A DNA stretch of 64,000 bases from Candidatus Scalindua sp. (GCA_030748215.1 JASMMK010000015.1:62001-126000), one strand, 5' to 3'; shown: positions 26,670 to 36,067, numbered from the stretch's first letter. Program-made: numbers and translations. Notes: generated by a model not told the origin, from the letters alone.

Positions 26670-27650
26670 TTACCAATAATGCTCTTTGTGCTTCTCATAG
26701 TAGTCAAATGACGATTGTAGTCCTTCTTCTAAGGAAACCTTTGGTTCCCAGCCGACAGCATCCTTGATTTTTTCGAAATTTGCAACGTAATCTCCTATCT
26801 CAATTCTTTTAAGATCTTCATCGAATGGGATCAATTCATAACTGCCCTTATTGTAAACACCTATCATAGCCTCTACCAGTTCAATCAGGTTCTTCGGAAT
26901 TCCTCCAAGGTTATAGACTTCCCCGTTGGTTTTTTCACTGCAAGCTACCAGCAATAGGGCGTCTACAACATCATCAACATAATTTATATCTCTAACCTGT
27001 TTACCATCACCATATAACTTTATCGTCTCTCCTTCTATGAGTTGTCTGATAAACCAGTTAATTATTCCCTGCTTATGATGCTTCATCTGATGCCTTGGCC
27101 CATACGTATTGGTTAGTCTAAGGGAAACTGCTCTTATTCCATAAATATTGTTATATAGAATGTGATAAGACTCACCCGCAATATTATTAATACCATTAAC
27201 GTCCGTAGGGTGCATCAGGTGCTTTTCGTCTACAGGCAGATGATCTGCCTTGCCGTATTGTCCTCTCGTACCGGCGAAAACAATTTTGACATCCCTGTTG
27301 TTTGTGCGGCAGGATTCCAGGATAGATAATTGGCTTCTACAGTTAATTTCCAGATCAGTAAATGGATCTCTCATACTGTCTATGTGGCTTAACGTACCCG
27401 CAAGATTGAAGATGATATCCTTGTCTTTTACCAGGTAATCCATACTATGTTTGTCCCTTACATCGGCAATGTTTACCTTTACCTTGTCTACAATACCATC
27501 AATATTAAAGTTATTTCCTCCGTAATCCGATATCAGGGAATCGACAAGGCATATGTCTGCTTCCATCTTCACAAGCCGTTGAGCCAGTGTACTGCCAATA
27601 AAACCCAGTCCACCAGTTATTAATATCTTTTTGTTTTTGTAATAATCCAT
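26670..27650 (-). CDS. NAD-dependent epimerase/dehydratase-like protein with altered catalytic motif
   Basis: This extended short-chain dehydrogenase has the Rossmann signature KILITGGLGFIGSTLAQRL, starting at MDYYKNKK (ATG at 27650), about 326 residues. It also has RLTNTYGPRHQMK and GKQVRDINYVDDVVDALL, as in nucleotide-sugar epimerases and dehydratases. The catalytic YxxxK is replaced: the region reads DVNGINNIAGESYH, with Asn at both positions. I recall a subfamily in which NGINK occurs here, so loss of the Tyr may be normal, but the second Asn looks specific. It is the first gene of the minus-strand arm. Confidence 0.85.
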   Translation of the reverse strand: MDYYKNKKILITGGLGFIGSTLAQRLVKMEADICLVDSLISDYGGNNFNIDGIVDKVKVNIADVRDKHSMDYLVKDKDIIFNLAGTLSHIDSMRDPFTDLEINCRSQLSILESCRTNNRDVKIVFAGTRGQYGKADHLPVDEKHLMHPTDVNGINNIAGESYHILYNNIYGIRAVSLRLTNTYGPRHQMKHHKQGIINWFIRQLIEGETIKLYGDGKQVRDINYVDDVVDALLLVACSEKTNGEVYNLGGIPKNLIELVEAMIGVYNKGSYELIPFDEDLKRIEIGDYVANFEKIKDAVGWEPKVSLEEGLQSSFDYYEKHKEHYW

Positions 27651-27716
27651 ATTACTCTTTTTGTGTATACGATGAGAGGCATAAACCACTCACGCAGGGT
27701 ACTAATAATTATGGGT

Positions 27717-27746
27717 TAAATAACCTCTAATATCGGTTTTTGTCAA
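27717..27746 (-). promoter_or_regulatory. Candidate promoter for the minus-strand polysaccharide arm
   Basis: On the minus strand a perfect TTGACA (27741-27746) is followed, after 18 bp, by TATTTA (27717-27722). The -10 is weak. It overlaps the palindrome GGTTAAATAACC (27714-27725), which could be an operator. It lies about 67 bp upstream of the epimerase-like ATG. Confidence 0.4.
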
Positions 27747-27975
27747 GTAAAATCCAAAACGTGAAAAATTACTAACTCTTTCTGCCCAAAGAATTTCCAA
27801 TAAATAACTTGAAATTTTTCTAATCTGAATCATAATGATAAAAACCAGTTTTTTCAATCATTTTACCAGAAAAAAAGGAAGCAAGACCTGATCTCAAAAT
27901 CGATTATTTTTTGTTTTTTTTACTGAAAATTGTCAATCCGGAGACTGTTCCTATAGCTTCTTGATCTGGATGATA

Positions 27976-28004
27976 TTGAGCATGGTTAACATAATTTTGA
28001 TAAT
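27976..28004 (+). promoter_or_regulatory. Candidate promoter for the plus-strand polysaccharide arm
   Basis: TTGAGC (27976-27981), a 17 bp spacer and GATAAT (27999-28004) form a good sigma70-like promoter, about 100 bp upstream of the GTG of the first plus-strand glycosyltransferase gene. Confidence 0.45.
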
Positions 28005-28103
28005 GTATTATATTTAGTACATGCATATCTGATATCTTCTTTAACGATCGGTTCAATAAAAAATATTATTACAATCTAACTACTGTTTTTATCACTTAAT
28101 TCT

Positions 28104-28832
28104 GTGTCAAAGCCAAGCCTATCTATAATATCAATTATAGTTCCAACGTATAAAGAAGCACAAAATGTCGGCATATTGACAAAGCGCATTCATAAGACTA
28201 TGACAGAATATAATATATCTTATGAAATAATATTTGTGGATGACGACAGCAAGGACGGCATTGAAGAAATAATATCAAATCTCTTCTCTAAAGGTCTTAA
28301 TGTGAGGCTCATACAACGAAAAGATGAGCGTGGACTTTCGTTAGCTGTTCTTCGTGGTTTTTCAGAAGCAGAAGGAGGGATTCTGGTCTGCATGGATGCA
28401 GATTTAAGTCATCCTCCTGAGTCCATACATTTGATGATAAATAAGATCGTGAAAGATAATGCTGAATTTGTAATAGGCAGCAGGTACGTTAATGGCGGAA
28501 GCACCGATGATAAATGGACAATTTACCGCAGGATAAACAGCAAAATAGCTACGCTATTTGCTAAACCTCTTACGACTGTAAAAGATCCTATGAGTGGGTT
28601 TTTTGCAATACCTAAAAGAGTTTACAAGCGTGGAAACAACTTTAATCCGATAGGCTATAAGATTGCGCTCGAACTGATTGTAAGGTGCAGATGCAAGGAT
28701 GTATTAGAGGTACCTATTCATTTCTCGGATCGCAGATATGGTGAAAGCAAGTTGACCCTGAAAGAACAACTGAATTATCTGGTGCACATAAAAAGGTTGA
28801 TTGGCTATAAATTAAAACACCTAAGGGGTTAA
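28104..28832 (+). CDS. GT2 glycosyltransferase, dolichyl/undecaprenyl-phosphate mannose synthase-like
   Basis: The 242-residue protein resembles DPM1-type synthases that load a sugar onto a polyprenyl phosphate: ISIIVPTYKEAQNVGIL at the start, EIIFVDDDSKDGI, and the DxD as VCMDADLSHPPE (about residues 94-105), then DPMSGFFAIPKRVY and FSDRRYGESKLTLKEQ. It has no C-terminal membrane domain, so it is the soluble type. The start is a GTG with no visible ribosome-binding site. It precedes a membrane glycosyltransferase of the type that uses such lipid-linked sugars. Confidence 0.9.
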   Translation: MSKPSLSIISIIVPTYKEAQNVGILTKRIHKTMTEYNISYEIIFVDDDSKDGIEEIISNLFSKGLNVRLIQRKDERGLSLAVLRGFSEAEGGILVCMDADLSHPPESIHLMINKIVKDNAEFVIGSRYVNGGSTDDKWTIYRRINSKIATLFAKPLTTVKDPMSGFFAIPKRVYKRGNNFNPIGYKIALELIVRCRCKDVLEVPIHFSDRRYGESKLTLKEQLNYLVHIKRLIGYKLKHLRG

Positions 28833-28889
28833 CTATTGCCGGTCAATAGTTAGTATCATAAATTGTTTTATAGAGGAATAGTATCTAAC

Positions 28890-30347
28890 ATGCTAAGCAA
28901 ACATTCTAAATTTGCAATTCTTATTATAATATCAGGTTTCCTGGCGAGGCTGATAAATATAAAACTGCCTTTACTTGAGGTTGCCAGTTGGAGGCAATGT
29001 GATACAGCAGCTATAGCCCGGAACTTTTACTACAATGGAATGAATATCTTCTATCCACAGATACTGGCTGGTGGTGCAACAGAAGGCTATATCGGAGAAA
29101 CTGAATTCCATTTATATCCGTTTGCTGTGGCACTACTGTATAAGATATTTGGTGTACATGAATTTCTGGGGAGATTGGTGTCCATACTTGCTTTCTGTGG
29201 AGGTGCATTTTTTTTATACAAATTGTCAAGGAAATATGTAGACAAGACATCCAGCCTGATCGCCCTGCTATTTTATACATTTAATCCTTATATATTCTTT
29301 TACTCAAGATCTTTCCAGCCGGAGTCATCTATGTTGTTTCTTTCTATCGCTATGCTCTATTTCTTTTCAGAGTGGATAGACAAGGAAGGGTGGAAGAGGT
29401 TTGCCCTGATGACATTATGTGCAACAGCCGCATTTCTTATAAAACTTCCAACAATCTGCTTAGGATTGCCTTTACTTTATCTTTGCTTAAAAAAATATAA
29501 ATATAAATATAAATTTGTAATGCAATGGCAATTATGGCTTTTTGTTTGTTTAAGTCTTATACCGACTTTTTTGTGGTATAAACATTCACACTATCTGGTA
29601 AGTTTAAACAACCACTCATGGAGCAACCTTCAACTAAGTAGCTATTCAATCTATTTAGGTTCCTCTTTTTATAGCAGGGTCTTCTACACAGAAGTACTTG
29701 AGAGGGATCTGCTATTTGTTGGGGGTGTATTTCTGATCATAGGAATAATATTTACATTTAAGAAGAAGGAGTTTGGATACATTAGGTATTGGTTACTAGC
29801 CATAATCATAGTCTTTTTCTTAGGGGCAGAGAAAACTATGGTTCATACATATTATACCATACCATTGATTGCTCCCGCTTCGATATTTATCGGATATGCC
29901 ATTTGTAATTCTACCAGATTGATATCTGCATACAGAATTACCGGAATAAGAAAGGCTGTTTTATTAACGCTGTATTTGCTTATAGTAGTACTTCTGCCTA
30001 TTATTGGTTATCACAAGATAACAGGAAGATATAAAGCCAAAAGACTGGCAAAGGATTATCGCGTACGTGATGCGGGAATGGTCGTTGATAAAATAGCAGC
30101 AAAAGATGACCTCATAATAGGAAGCCAATGGGGCGGGCCAGAGATTTTATATTATTCTAACAGGAGGGGATGGTCGACCGGTGTATATGCGTGCTCTATA
30201 GGATTTATTGAAGATTGCAGGCGCAGTGGCGCAAAATATTTTGTTACGACAAAATTGGATGTAATTGATAGTAATATAATAGATTACTTGAAGAAGAATT
30301 ACGAAACTATTAAGTCTACTAATGAGTATCTTATTGTTAAATTGTAG
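28890..30347 (+). CDS. GT39/ArnT-like membrane glycosyltransferase
   Basis: The protein of about 485 residues has ten or more predicted membrane spans. Near its N-terminus ASWRQCDTAAIARNFYYNG matches the acidic/polar first periplasmic loop of PMT and ArnT-type enzymes, which transfer a sugar from a polyprenyl phosphate to a protein or lipid. I start at ATG 28890 (MLSKHSKF), with AGAGGA upstream; a TTG at 28863 is possible. An ATAAAT hexamer repeat near 29493-29515 encodes alternating Lys-Tyr. It pairs with the preceding polyprenyl-phosphate sugar synthase. Confidence 0.85.
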   Translation: MLSKHSKFAILIIISGFLARLINIKLPLLEVASWRQCDTAAIARNFYYNGMNIFYPQILAGGATEGYIGETEFHLYPFAVALLYKIFGVHEFLGRLVSILAFCGGAFFLYKLSRKYVDKTSSLIALLFYTFNPYIFFYSRSFQPESSMLFLSIAMLYFFSEWIDKEGWKRFALMTLCATAAFLIKLPTICLGLPLLYLCLKKYKYKYKFVMQWQLWLFVCLSLIPTFLWYKHSHYLVSLNNHSWSNLQLSSYSIYLGSSFYSRVFYTEVLERDLLFVGGVFLIIGIIFTFKKKEFGYIRYWLLAIIIVFFLGAEKTMVHTYYTIPLIAPASIFIGYAICNSTRLISAYRITGIRKAVLLTLYLLIVVLLPIIGYHKITGRYKAKRLAKDYRVRDAGMVVDKIAAKDDLIIGSQWGGPEILYYSNRRGWSTGVYACSIGFIEDCRRSGAKYFVTTKLDVIDSNIIDYLKKNYETIKSTNEYLIVKL

Positions 30348-30403
30348 TCTTCCGTCACTCAGAAAAGACCATTAGCAATTAGCCTGAATAGAGAAAATAA
30401 TTA

Positions 30404-31264
30404 ATGCCAACTGTAAACGTAATAATACATACTTATAATAACGAAAAGTTTATAGCTGAGACTGTAGAGTCTGTTCTGAATCAAACATATAAGGACTATG
30501 AAATTATAGTTGTTGATGATGGGTCAGTGGATGGTACTCGTGATGCGCTGATGCCATATATGCAGAAAATTAGGTATCATTACAAGGAGAATGGAGGAAT
30601 AGCAAGTGCCAAGAATGCGGGTATTAATTTATCTCAAGCTGCGTTTGTCGCATTTCTTGACCACGATGATTTGTGGGTACCTGATAAACTCCAGCTACAG
30701 ATGGAATGTTTTAGCGAAAACCCTCAAGTGGGTCTGGTTTATGCTAAATATATCAGCTTCAGGGAAGGTAAGGAACTGAGAACAAAGCCTGAGAAGGGTT
30801 ACAGCGGTTGGATATTTAAAGAACTTCTTGCCAAAAGCTTTATACAAACGTCAACCGTGGTGGTGAAAAAAGAGTGCCTGGATGCTGTTGGACCGTACGA
30901 TGAATCATTTTCTCTTGGAGACGAATATGACATGTTCTTACGAATATCAAAAAAATTCCAATGTGGATTTATTGATAAAGGGCTTACGAGGTACAGGGTA
31001 CATGACACCAATGCGTCAAATAATGATTTCCTTTTTGATAATGAGAACCTTGGCGTTTACAAGAAAATTTATAACAATTTTACGGATCTTGACGGAGAAG
31101 AGAAAAAAATATTAAGGAAAAGAATTGCCAGGTACAGTATGAAGGTTGCGGAAGGCCTTAATAGTCAGGGCAAACTGGAAGAGTCAAAGGAATATCAAAA
31201 AGAAGCACTTAGCTATTTACCATTTTACAAACGAATTACCAGCAGCCTGAACTTTAAGACTTAA
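30404..31264 (+). CDS. GT2 glycosyltransferase
   Basis: The 286-residue family 2 enzyme has VNVIIHTYNNEKFIAETVES at its N-terminus, then YEIIVVDDGSVDGTRD, and DHDDLW as the metal site (AFVAFLDHDDLWVPDKL), with ESFSLGDEYDMFLRISKKF as the catalytic ED region. The C-terminal 60 residues are basic and helical. It is 56 bp after the GT39 gene in the same direction. Donor sugar is unknown. Confidence 0.9.
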   Translation: MPTVNVIIHTYNNEKFIAETVESVLNQTYKDYEIIVVDDGSVDGTRDALMPYMQKIRYHYKENGGIASAKNAGINLSQAAFVAFLDHDDLWVPDKLQLQMECFSENPQVGLVYAKYISFREGKELRTKPEKGYSGWIFKELLAKSFIQTSTVVVKKECLDAVGPYDESFSLGDEYDMFLRISKKFQCGFIDKGLTRYRVHDTNASNNDFLFDNENLGVYKKIYNNFTDLDGEEKKILRKRIARYSMKVAEGLNSQGKLEESKEYQKEALSYLPFYKRITSSLNFKT

Positions 31265-31298
31265 TCATGCCATTAAAATTTAGCAATATGTGCGGCCT

Positions 31299-32447
31299 AT
31301 GAAAATTGCCTTAAATATATACAAGTATTTACCAGCAAAAGGTGGTGGAGAGGGGTATATTGCCAATTTTGCAAATCAGCTGGTAGAGAGAGGTCATGAA
31401 GTACATATATATGCCAGTAAATGGGAGAGTAACAATAATAAGATACACTATCACACAATTCCCTCAGTAAGATTTCCTAAATTCCTTAAAGATGTTACAT
31501 TTGTCATAAACGGCCTAAGGGAGATGTCCAAATATGATTTTGATATTGTACATGTTGTCGGCAGGGCATTGGGAATGAATGTTTTCAATCCACATTGTGG
31601 GGTTGAGAAGGCGTGGCTGAAACAGAATTTCCTGTCAATAAGTTGTCCTGTTTCCAGAGCTTTACAACAGATAGCCGGTTTCTTCAGTTTCAGACAAAAT
31701 TTTATCTTGTGGCTGGACAGAAAACAATATACAGGTAAAGGTGTATCCAGGATTATCGCCATATCCGACATGATAAAGAGTGATATTATCAAATACCACA
31801 ATATCGAACCTGAGAAAATAGATGTAGTCTATAATGGTGTCGATCTTAATAGATTCAATCCTGACAACAAAAACAGATACAGGAAAGCCATGAGAGAGAA
31901 ACTCTCTCTGGATGAAGAGCTTGTTATTCTGTACATAAGTAACAACTTCAGATTGAAGGGACTCCTTACCCTGGTAAAGTCACTGGGTGAACTTAAAAAA
32001 TCCGGAAAGGATTTTAAAGCCCTGATAATAGGAAGAGGCAATGAGGCTCCATACCGTAAACTCGCTGAAAAACTGGATTGCCTGGGAAATTTGATATTTC
32101 TGGGGCATGTAGGTGAGATAGAAAAGTATTACGCTGCATCCGACATTTATGTGCATCCGACATTTTACGATTCATGCTCTCTTGTGACCACTGAATCTCT
32201 GGCAAGCGGTCTGCCGGTGATTACGACAATATATGACGGTGCAAGCGGGATAATGGATGATGGCAAGGATGGCTTTGTTATGAGAGACCCAGAGGATCAC
32301 AAGGCATTGGCAGAAAAGATAAGCCTGTTTTTTAATGATGAATTCAGGCAAAAGGCATCAATTGCTGCGCGTGAAAAAGCAGAAAAATATCCTGCAAAGC
32401 AAAACTGTGAAGAAATTATAAAAATATATAATGAGGTGGTAGCATAA
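31299..32447 (+). CDS. GT4-type glycosyltransferase
   Basis: The protein of about 382 residues has a GT-B fold: MKIALNIYKYLPAKGGGEGY at the N-terminus, then VVYNGVDLNRFNP at the interdomain linker and VHPTFYDSCSLVTTESLASG for the donor phosphate site with the E-x7-E pair. I use ATG 31299; a GTG at 31290 is also open. It lies four bases from the next gene, so the arm is tightly packed. It resembles WaaG-like LPS core transferases, consistent with the nearby heptosyltransferase. Confidence 0.9.
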   Translation: MKIALNIYKYLPAKGGGEGYIANFANQLVERGHEVHIYASKWESNNNKIHYHTIPSVRFPKFLKDVTFVINGLREMSKYDFDIVHVVGRALGMNVFNPHCGVEKAWLKQNFLSISCPVSRALQQIAGFFSFRQNFILWLDRKQYTGKGVSRIIAISDMIKSDIIKYHNIEPEKIDVVYNGVDLNRFNPDNKNRYRKAMREKLSLDEELVILYISNNFRLKGLLTLVKSLGELKKSGKDFKALIIGRGNEAPYRKLAEKLDCLGNLIFLGHVGEIEKYYAASDIYVHPTFYDSCSLVTTESLASGLPVITTIYDGASGIMDDGKDGFVMRDPEDHKALAEKISLFFNDEFRQKASIAAREKAEKYPAKQNCEEIIKIYNEVVA

Positions 32448-32451
32448 TTAC

Positions 32452-33438
32452 ATGAAGATACTATTCCTAATTCAAGGCCTTGATGTGGCTGCAAGCAGAT
32501 ACAGAGTGCTTCAGTATATGCCATATCTTAAAGAGCATGGTGTAGAGGCAGCCATTGAACCTTTTCCGAAAGGGTTCTTTGCTAAGTTGAAGGTGTTCCA
32601 GAGTGTAAACCAATACGATATTCTGTTTATTCAGCGAAAGAGATTTCCGGCTCTCTGGCTCAGGTTCATAAGGAAGAACGCGAGAAAAATCGTTTACGAT
32701 TTTGATGACTCCGTAATGTATCGTAGTTCCAAGCACGTTAGCAATGAATCTAAAACGCGGGTTAAAGTGTTCAAGAGCATGGTTAATGCTTCTGACCACG
32801 TTATAGCGGGAAATGAGTATTTACAGAAGAAAACTACACCGTATACACAGAATGTGACAATTATACCATCTCCCATTGACATGACTTCTTATTCTCAAAA
32901 GAGATATACGGAGAAAAATGATAATATCACTCTTGGTTGGGTTGGTGCTCACGGAAGTATCCATTATTTGAAGAAAATGAAACCAATATTTGATACTCTT
33001 GGTAAAAGAAATGATAAATTAAGACTCAAGATTATATGTGATACTTTTTTCGATTGTGAGAATATGGTTGTGGAGAAAAAGCAATGGAATGAGAAAGATG
33101 AAGTGGCAGACATTCAGAGCTTTGATATAGGACTGATGCCTCTTATGGACGATGCATGGTCACATGGGAAATGTGGGCTAAAGATATTACAGTGCCTCGC
33201 AACAGGGGTTCCGGTGGTCTGCAGTCCGGCAGGGATCAACAGGGAAATCATTGAGGACGGTGTGCATGGTTTCTGGGCAAGCTCGCAGGAGGAGTGGATA
33301 GAAAAACTTGAAATCTTGATAAATGACCATGAGCTTCGTAGAAAAATGGGAATAGCGGGAAGAGAGAGGGTTATTGAACGTTATTCACTTAAGGCAAACG
33401 AACCAAGGATGCTGAAAATATTTCAGCAATTAGTTTAA
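32452..33438 (+). CDS. Glycosyltransferase, GT1/GT4-like
   Basis: The 328-residue protein has a GT-B layout: MKILFLIQGLDVAASRYRVL at the start, then IVYDFDDSVMY and HVIAGNEYLQKK, and in the second domain LGWVGAHGSIHYL and GLMPLMDDAWSHGKCGLKIL. The latter pattern marks a group of polysaccharide-locus transferases. It is embedded between GT4 and waaF-like genes with spacing of one to four bases. Specificity is not predictable. Confidence 0.85.
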   Translation: MKILFLIQGLDVAASRYRVLQYMPYLKEHGVEAAIEPFPKGFFAKLKVFQSVNQYDILFIQRKRFPALWLRFIRKNARKIVYDFDDSVMYRSSKHVSNESKTRVKVFKSMVNASDHVIAGNEYLQKKTTPYTQNVTIIPSPIDMTSYSQKRYTEKNDNITLGWVGAHGSIHYLKKMKPIFDTLGKRNDKLRLKIICDTFFDCENMVVEKKQWNEKDEVADIQSFDIGLMPLMDDAWSHGKCGLKILQCLATGVPVVCSPAGINREIIEDGVHGFWASSQEEWIEKLEILINDHELRRKMGIAGRERVIERYSLKANEPRMLKIFQQLV

Positions 33439-33439
33439 A

Positions 33440-34534
33440 ATGGAACAGATTATTATAGCAAGAAAAATACTGGTTAGAGCACCCAACTGGGTTGGTGATG
33501 TTGTGATGGCAACTCCCGCATTCAGGTGTATCAGGGAAAACTTTCCGGATTCTCATATAACATTACTGATTAAGAGGAATCTAAGAGGAATAATTGACGG
33601 CTCTCCCTGGTTTGATGAGGTTATAGAACTGGAACCTAAGGCTGGAAAGAGTAAAAATGGATTTGTTTTTCCAGGAACGGTTTGCAGTGGCAATACTAAG
33701 GTATATCTAGGCTTGATAAGTAGGATTAGGGCAGAAAAATTCGATCTGGGTTTTCTATTCCCTAATTCGTTCAGTTCTGCCCTTATGGTATGGTTAGGTG
33801 GAGTAAGAAGACGCATAGGATATAGTCGCGACGCGCGTTCTCTCTTATTGACTGATGGTATAGAGAGACCAGGTGAAAATGGAAAATTTCTGCCAACCTA
33901 TATGGGCGATTATTATTTAAAGTTATGTACTCAACTTGGCTGCAAGGTAACGTCCGGAAAACCGGAACTGTTTATTTCCGGAGAGTGCGAAGATAAAGCA
34001 AAAGAGTTATTAAAAAAATACGATATTGATCAGAAACCCTTCATCCTGATGAATCCAGGCGCATCTTACGGCTCTTCGAAGCTCTGGACGGCTGCGGGGT
34101 TTGCCAGGACAGCAGACTTACTGAAGGAGGTTATTGACTATAATATAGTCCTTACTTCCGGGCCCGGAGAGACCGGACTTGCTGACGAAATTGAAAAACA
34201 TTCAAAATCAGGTCTGATCAACCTTTCATGTGCCTCAATCTCCCTGGATGTTTTTAAGGTAATCGTAAAACGGTGCATGCTTTTGATAGCGTTGGACTCA
34301 GGACCAAGGCATTATGCGGTAGCTCTGAATCGGCCTGTTGTCGTACTGATGGGTCCTAATAATCCCATGTATACAGAATCAGAATATGAGACAGGTAAGG
34401 TAATAAGAGAAGATATCGAATGCTCGCCATGCCAGCTCAAGACGTGTCCAACTGATCGCCGTTGTATGACCATGATAACACCTGAAAAAGTGGTACAGAC
34501 TTGTTTAGATGTTTTAGGAATTCAAAAAACTTAA
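33440..34534 (+). CDS. waaF: ADP-heptose:LPS heptosyltransferase (GT9), WaaF-type
   Basis: The 364-residue enzyme has NWVGDVVMATPAFRCIRENF (about residues 15-34) with the GD acceptor motif, then LMNPGASYGSSKLW for the donor site and ALDSGPRHYAVALNRPVVVL near the C-terminus. WaaF adds the second L-glycero-D-manno-heptose to the LPS inner core in the cytoplasm. This identifies the locus as LPS-linked. An inserted block (about residues 72-82) is slightly unusual. It starts one base after the previous stop. Confidence 0.93.
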   Translation: MEQIIIARKILVRAPNWVGDVVMATPAFRCIRENFPDSHITLLIKRNLRGIIDGSPWFDEVIELEPKAGKSKNGFVFPGTVCSGNTKVYLGLISRIRAEKFDLGFLFPNSFSSALMVWLGGVRRRIGYSRDARSLLLTDGIERPGENGKFLPTYMGDYYLKLCTQLGCKVTSGKPELFISGECEDKAKELLKKYDIDQKPFILMNPGASYGSSKLWTAAGFARTADLLKEVIDYNIVLTSGPGETGLADEIEKHSKSGLINLSCASISLDVFKVIVKRCMLLIALDSGPRHYAVALNRPVVVLMGPNNPMYTESEYETGKVIREDIECSPCQLKTCPTDRRCMTMITPEKVVQTCLDVLGIQKT

Positions 34535-34585
34535 TACAACAAATCAACCGCCAAATTACTTCATTAGCATTCTATAATCATTCCT

Positions 34586-35092
34586 CTATTTTATCTTCTT
34601 TATCAGAAACTGTGCATTCTTACGAATTGTGACTACAGCTCCGTCATTCGATCTGGTTTGATACGTATCGATGTAGTTATCTGCTGTTGATAGTTCATAG
34701 CCTAATTGAATGTATAAATTGTCTTTTGAGGTAATATCTGAATGTGTGCCAAGGCCAATAAGCAGGCACTGTCTTTCGAGTGCTTCGTTCTCACATTTCC
34801 TGATGATTGCCGTGGCGATCCCCTGTGATCGAAACTCTTCTAACACTCTCAAACGATAGATTTCAGGACAATCCGGGTAATTTCTCCTCACCGTCTTATC
34901 TCTCGGGCCCAGCCATCTGACTAACGCATGTCCGACCGGATTACCGTTCAGCCAGGCAACAAAGAATGAAAGACTGGACAGCGATTGATCGTGAAGATCG
35001 TCGGCATGTGTACGTCCGAACTCACTCTTGAATGTGCAGTCCATTTTGCCTAGATCCGATTCCTCAATTTGACGTATCGTAAGCTTTTCCAT
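34586..35092 (-). CDS. GNAT-family N-acetyltransferase
   Basis: The 168-residue protein has a GNAT core: IYRLRVLEEFRSQGIATAII (about residues 92-111), where R-S-Q-G-I-A is the acetyl-CoA pyrophosphate loop, then a glycine-containing beta-bulge (LIGLGTHSDI) and NLYIQLGYELS. The substrate is unknown. It is one of two minus-strand genes breaking an otherwise plus-strand LPS arm and looks inserted there. Confidence 0.88.
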   Translation of the reverse strand: MEKLTIRQIEESDLGKMDCTFKSEFGRTHADDLHDQSLSSLSFFVAWLNGNPVGHALVRWLGPRDKTVRRNYPDCPEIYRLRVLEEFRSQGIATAIIRKCENEALERQCLLIGLGTHSDITSKDNLYIQLGYELSTADNYIDTYQTRSNDGAVVTIRKNAQFLIKKIK

Positions 35093-35140
35093 CTTGTCTC
35101 TGCCGTAGAATATAATAACTATACAATAATAAATATATGT

Positions 35141-36067
35141 TTAAGGTATGCCCTCTTCCTTGTCGCTGTTCGTGGCCTTGTTAGACTGATGCTTTATGAC
35201 TCCCCAGTTTGTTAGTGCTTTGATGAATTTCTTGCTAGCGTCATCGTTCTTTTTCTGACGATTGGAAAGCATTGTGTCTACTTCATCAACATTGCCATTC
35301 TTGAGAAGACATACTGCAAGCAGAGCTTCACGTTCTGGCGTCGAGGTTAGAGCAACAGACTTCCGAGCATATTTAAGGGCGCTGTCATGGTTTTCTGTAC
35401 GAAGAGCGGTTTCAGCTGCAAGTGCTGATACCGTGGCGACTGCATCAACGTTAACGCGACCAGAGATCATGGCAACGTTGCCCTCCTGATCTTTCGATTC
35501 TTCGTATAGCCTTATGCATTCAGCAAACTCAACATGGGCAGCAGAAAAGTCATTTTGCCGATAAGCGGCCAGTCCGGCATCCATCTTCTTCTGTAACGCG
35601 GATGGTGCGCCCGTGATAATATTCCCGAATTTTGTTCTTCCATCTGGTAGGCGCACCACTTCCGACGTACGCTCTGCCAATTCCTTAAGTTTGCGGTCAG
35701 CAACTTCGTTTTGCTCAGTTAGATCAACAAGAAGCTGTTTGGCTTCTGCTGATTCCGTTGCCACAAGATCCATTGTAGCTGCCTGGGCTTCAACTCGCTT
35801 TCTGATTCCTGCGATCTCGTTGGCATCAGTTTGTGCGCTCTTCGCCGCTGCCTTGATAGTGCCAACGCCCTTCATGCTCAGTTCTGTAATTCTTTCACTA
35901 AGGATGAGTGCAAGTCCAGCGAAGACCGCGAGAAAACACATTGTGACAACGGTGCCTTTGTGAGTTCCGTGTTTCGTGATCCACCATGATGATCCACCAA
36001 TGCTACTAAGCAGGAGAAATATGCCAATGAATTCCTTCTGTTCTATCCTTTTTTTATAGTCCAACAA
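35141..36067 (-). CDS. Membrane-anchored protein with coiled coil and TPR-like C-terminus, unknown
   Basis: The 308-residue protein has two N-terminal membrane spans (EFIGIFLLLSSIGGSSWWI and TMCFLAVFAGLALILSE), then a long helical coiled-coil stretch (about residues 70-135, rich in Ala, Glu and Lys) and TPR-like repeats (AGLAAYRQNDFSAAHVEFAE; HDSALKYARKSVALTSTP). The composition is more GC-rich than neighbours, by eye. It is next to the acetyltransferase on the minus strand. A scaffold role is possible, but no function is assigned. Confidence 0.7.
   Translation of the reverse strand: MLDYKKRIEQKEFIGIFLLLSSIGGSSWWITKHGTHKGTVVTMCFLAVFAGLALILSERITELSMKGVGTIKAAAKSAQTDANEIAGIRKRVEAQAATMDLVATESAEAKQLLVDLTEQNEVADRKLKELAERTSEVVRLPDGRTKFGNIITGAPSALQKKMDAGLAAYRQNDFSAAHVEFAECIRLYEESKDQEGNVAMISGRVNVDAVATVSALAAETALRTENHDSALKYARKSVALTSTPEREALLAVCLLKNGNVDEVDTMLSNRQKKNDDASKKFIKALTNWGVIKHQSNKATNSDKEEGIP

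Larger units (their letters stand above)
27651..28103. other. 453 bp divergent promoter region of the polysaccharide locus
   Basis: The region separates the minus-strand arm (epimerase, aminotransferase, glycosyltransferases) from the plus-strand arm (28104 onward). It is AT-rich, with poly-A/T runs near 27900-27930, a palindrome GGTTAAATAACC at 27714-27725 and candidate promoters for both directions. No ORF is supported. Confidence 0.6.
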
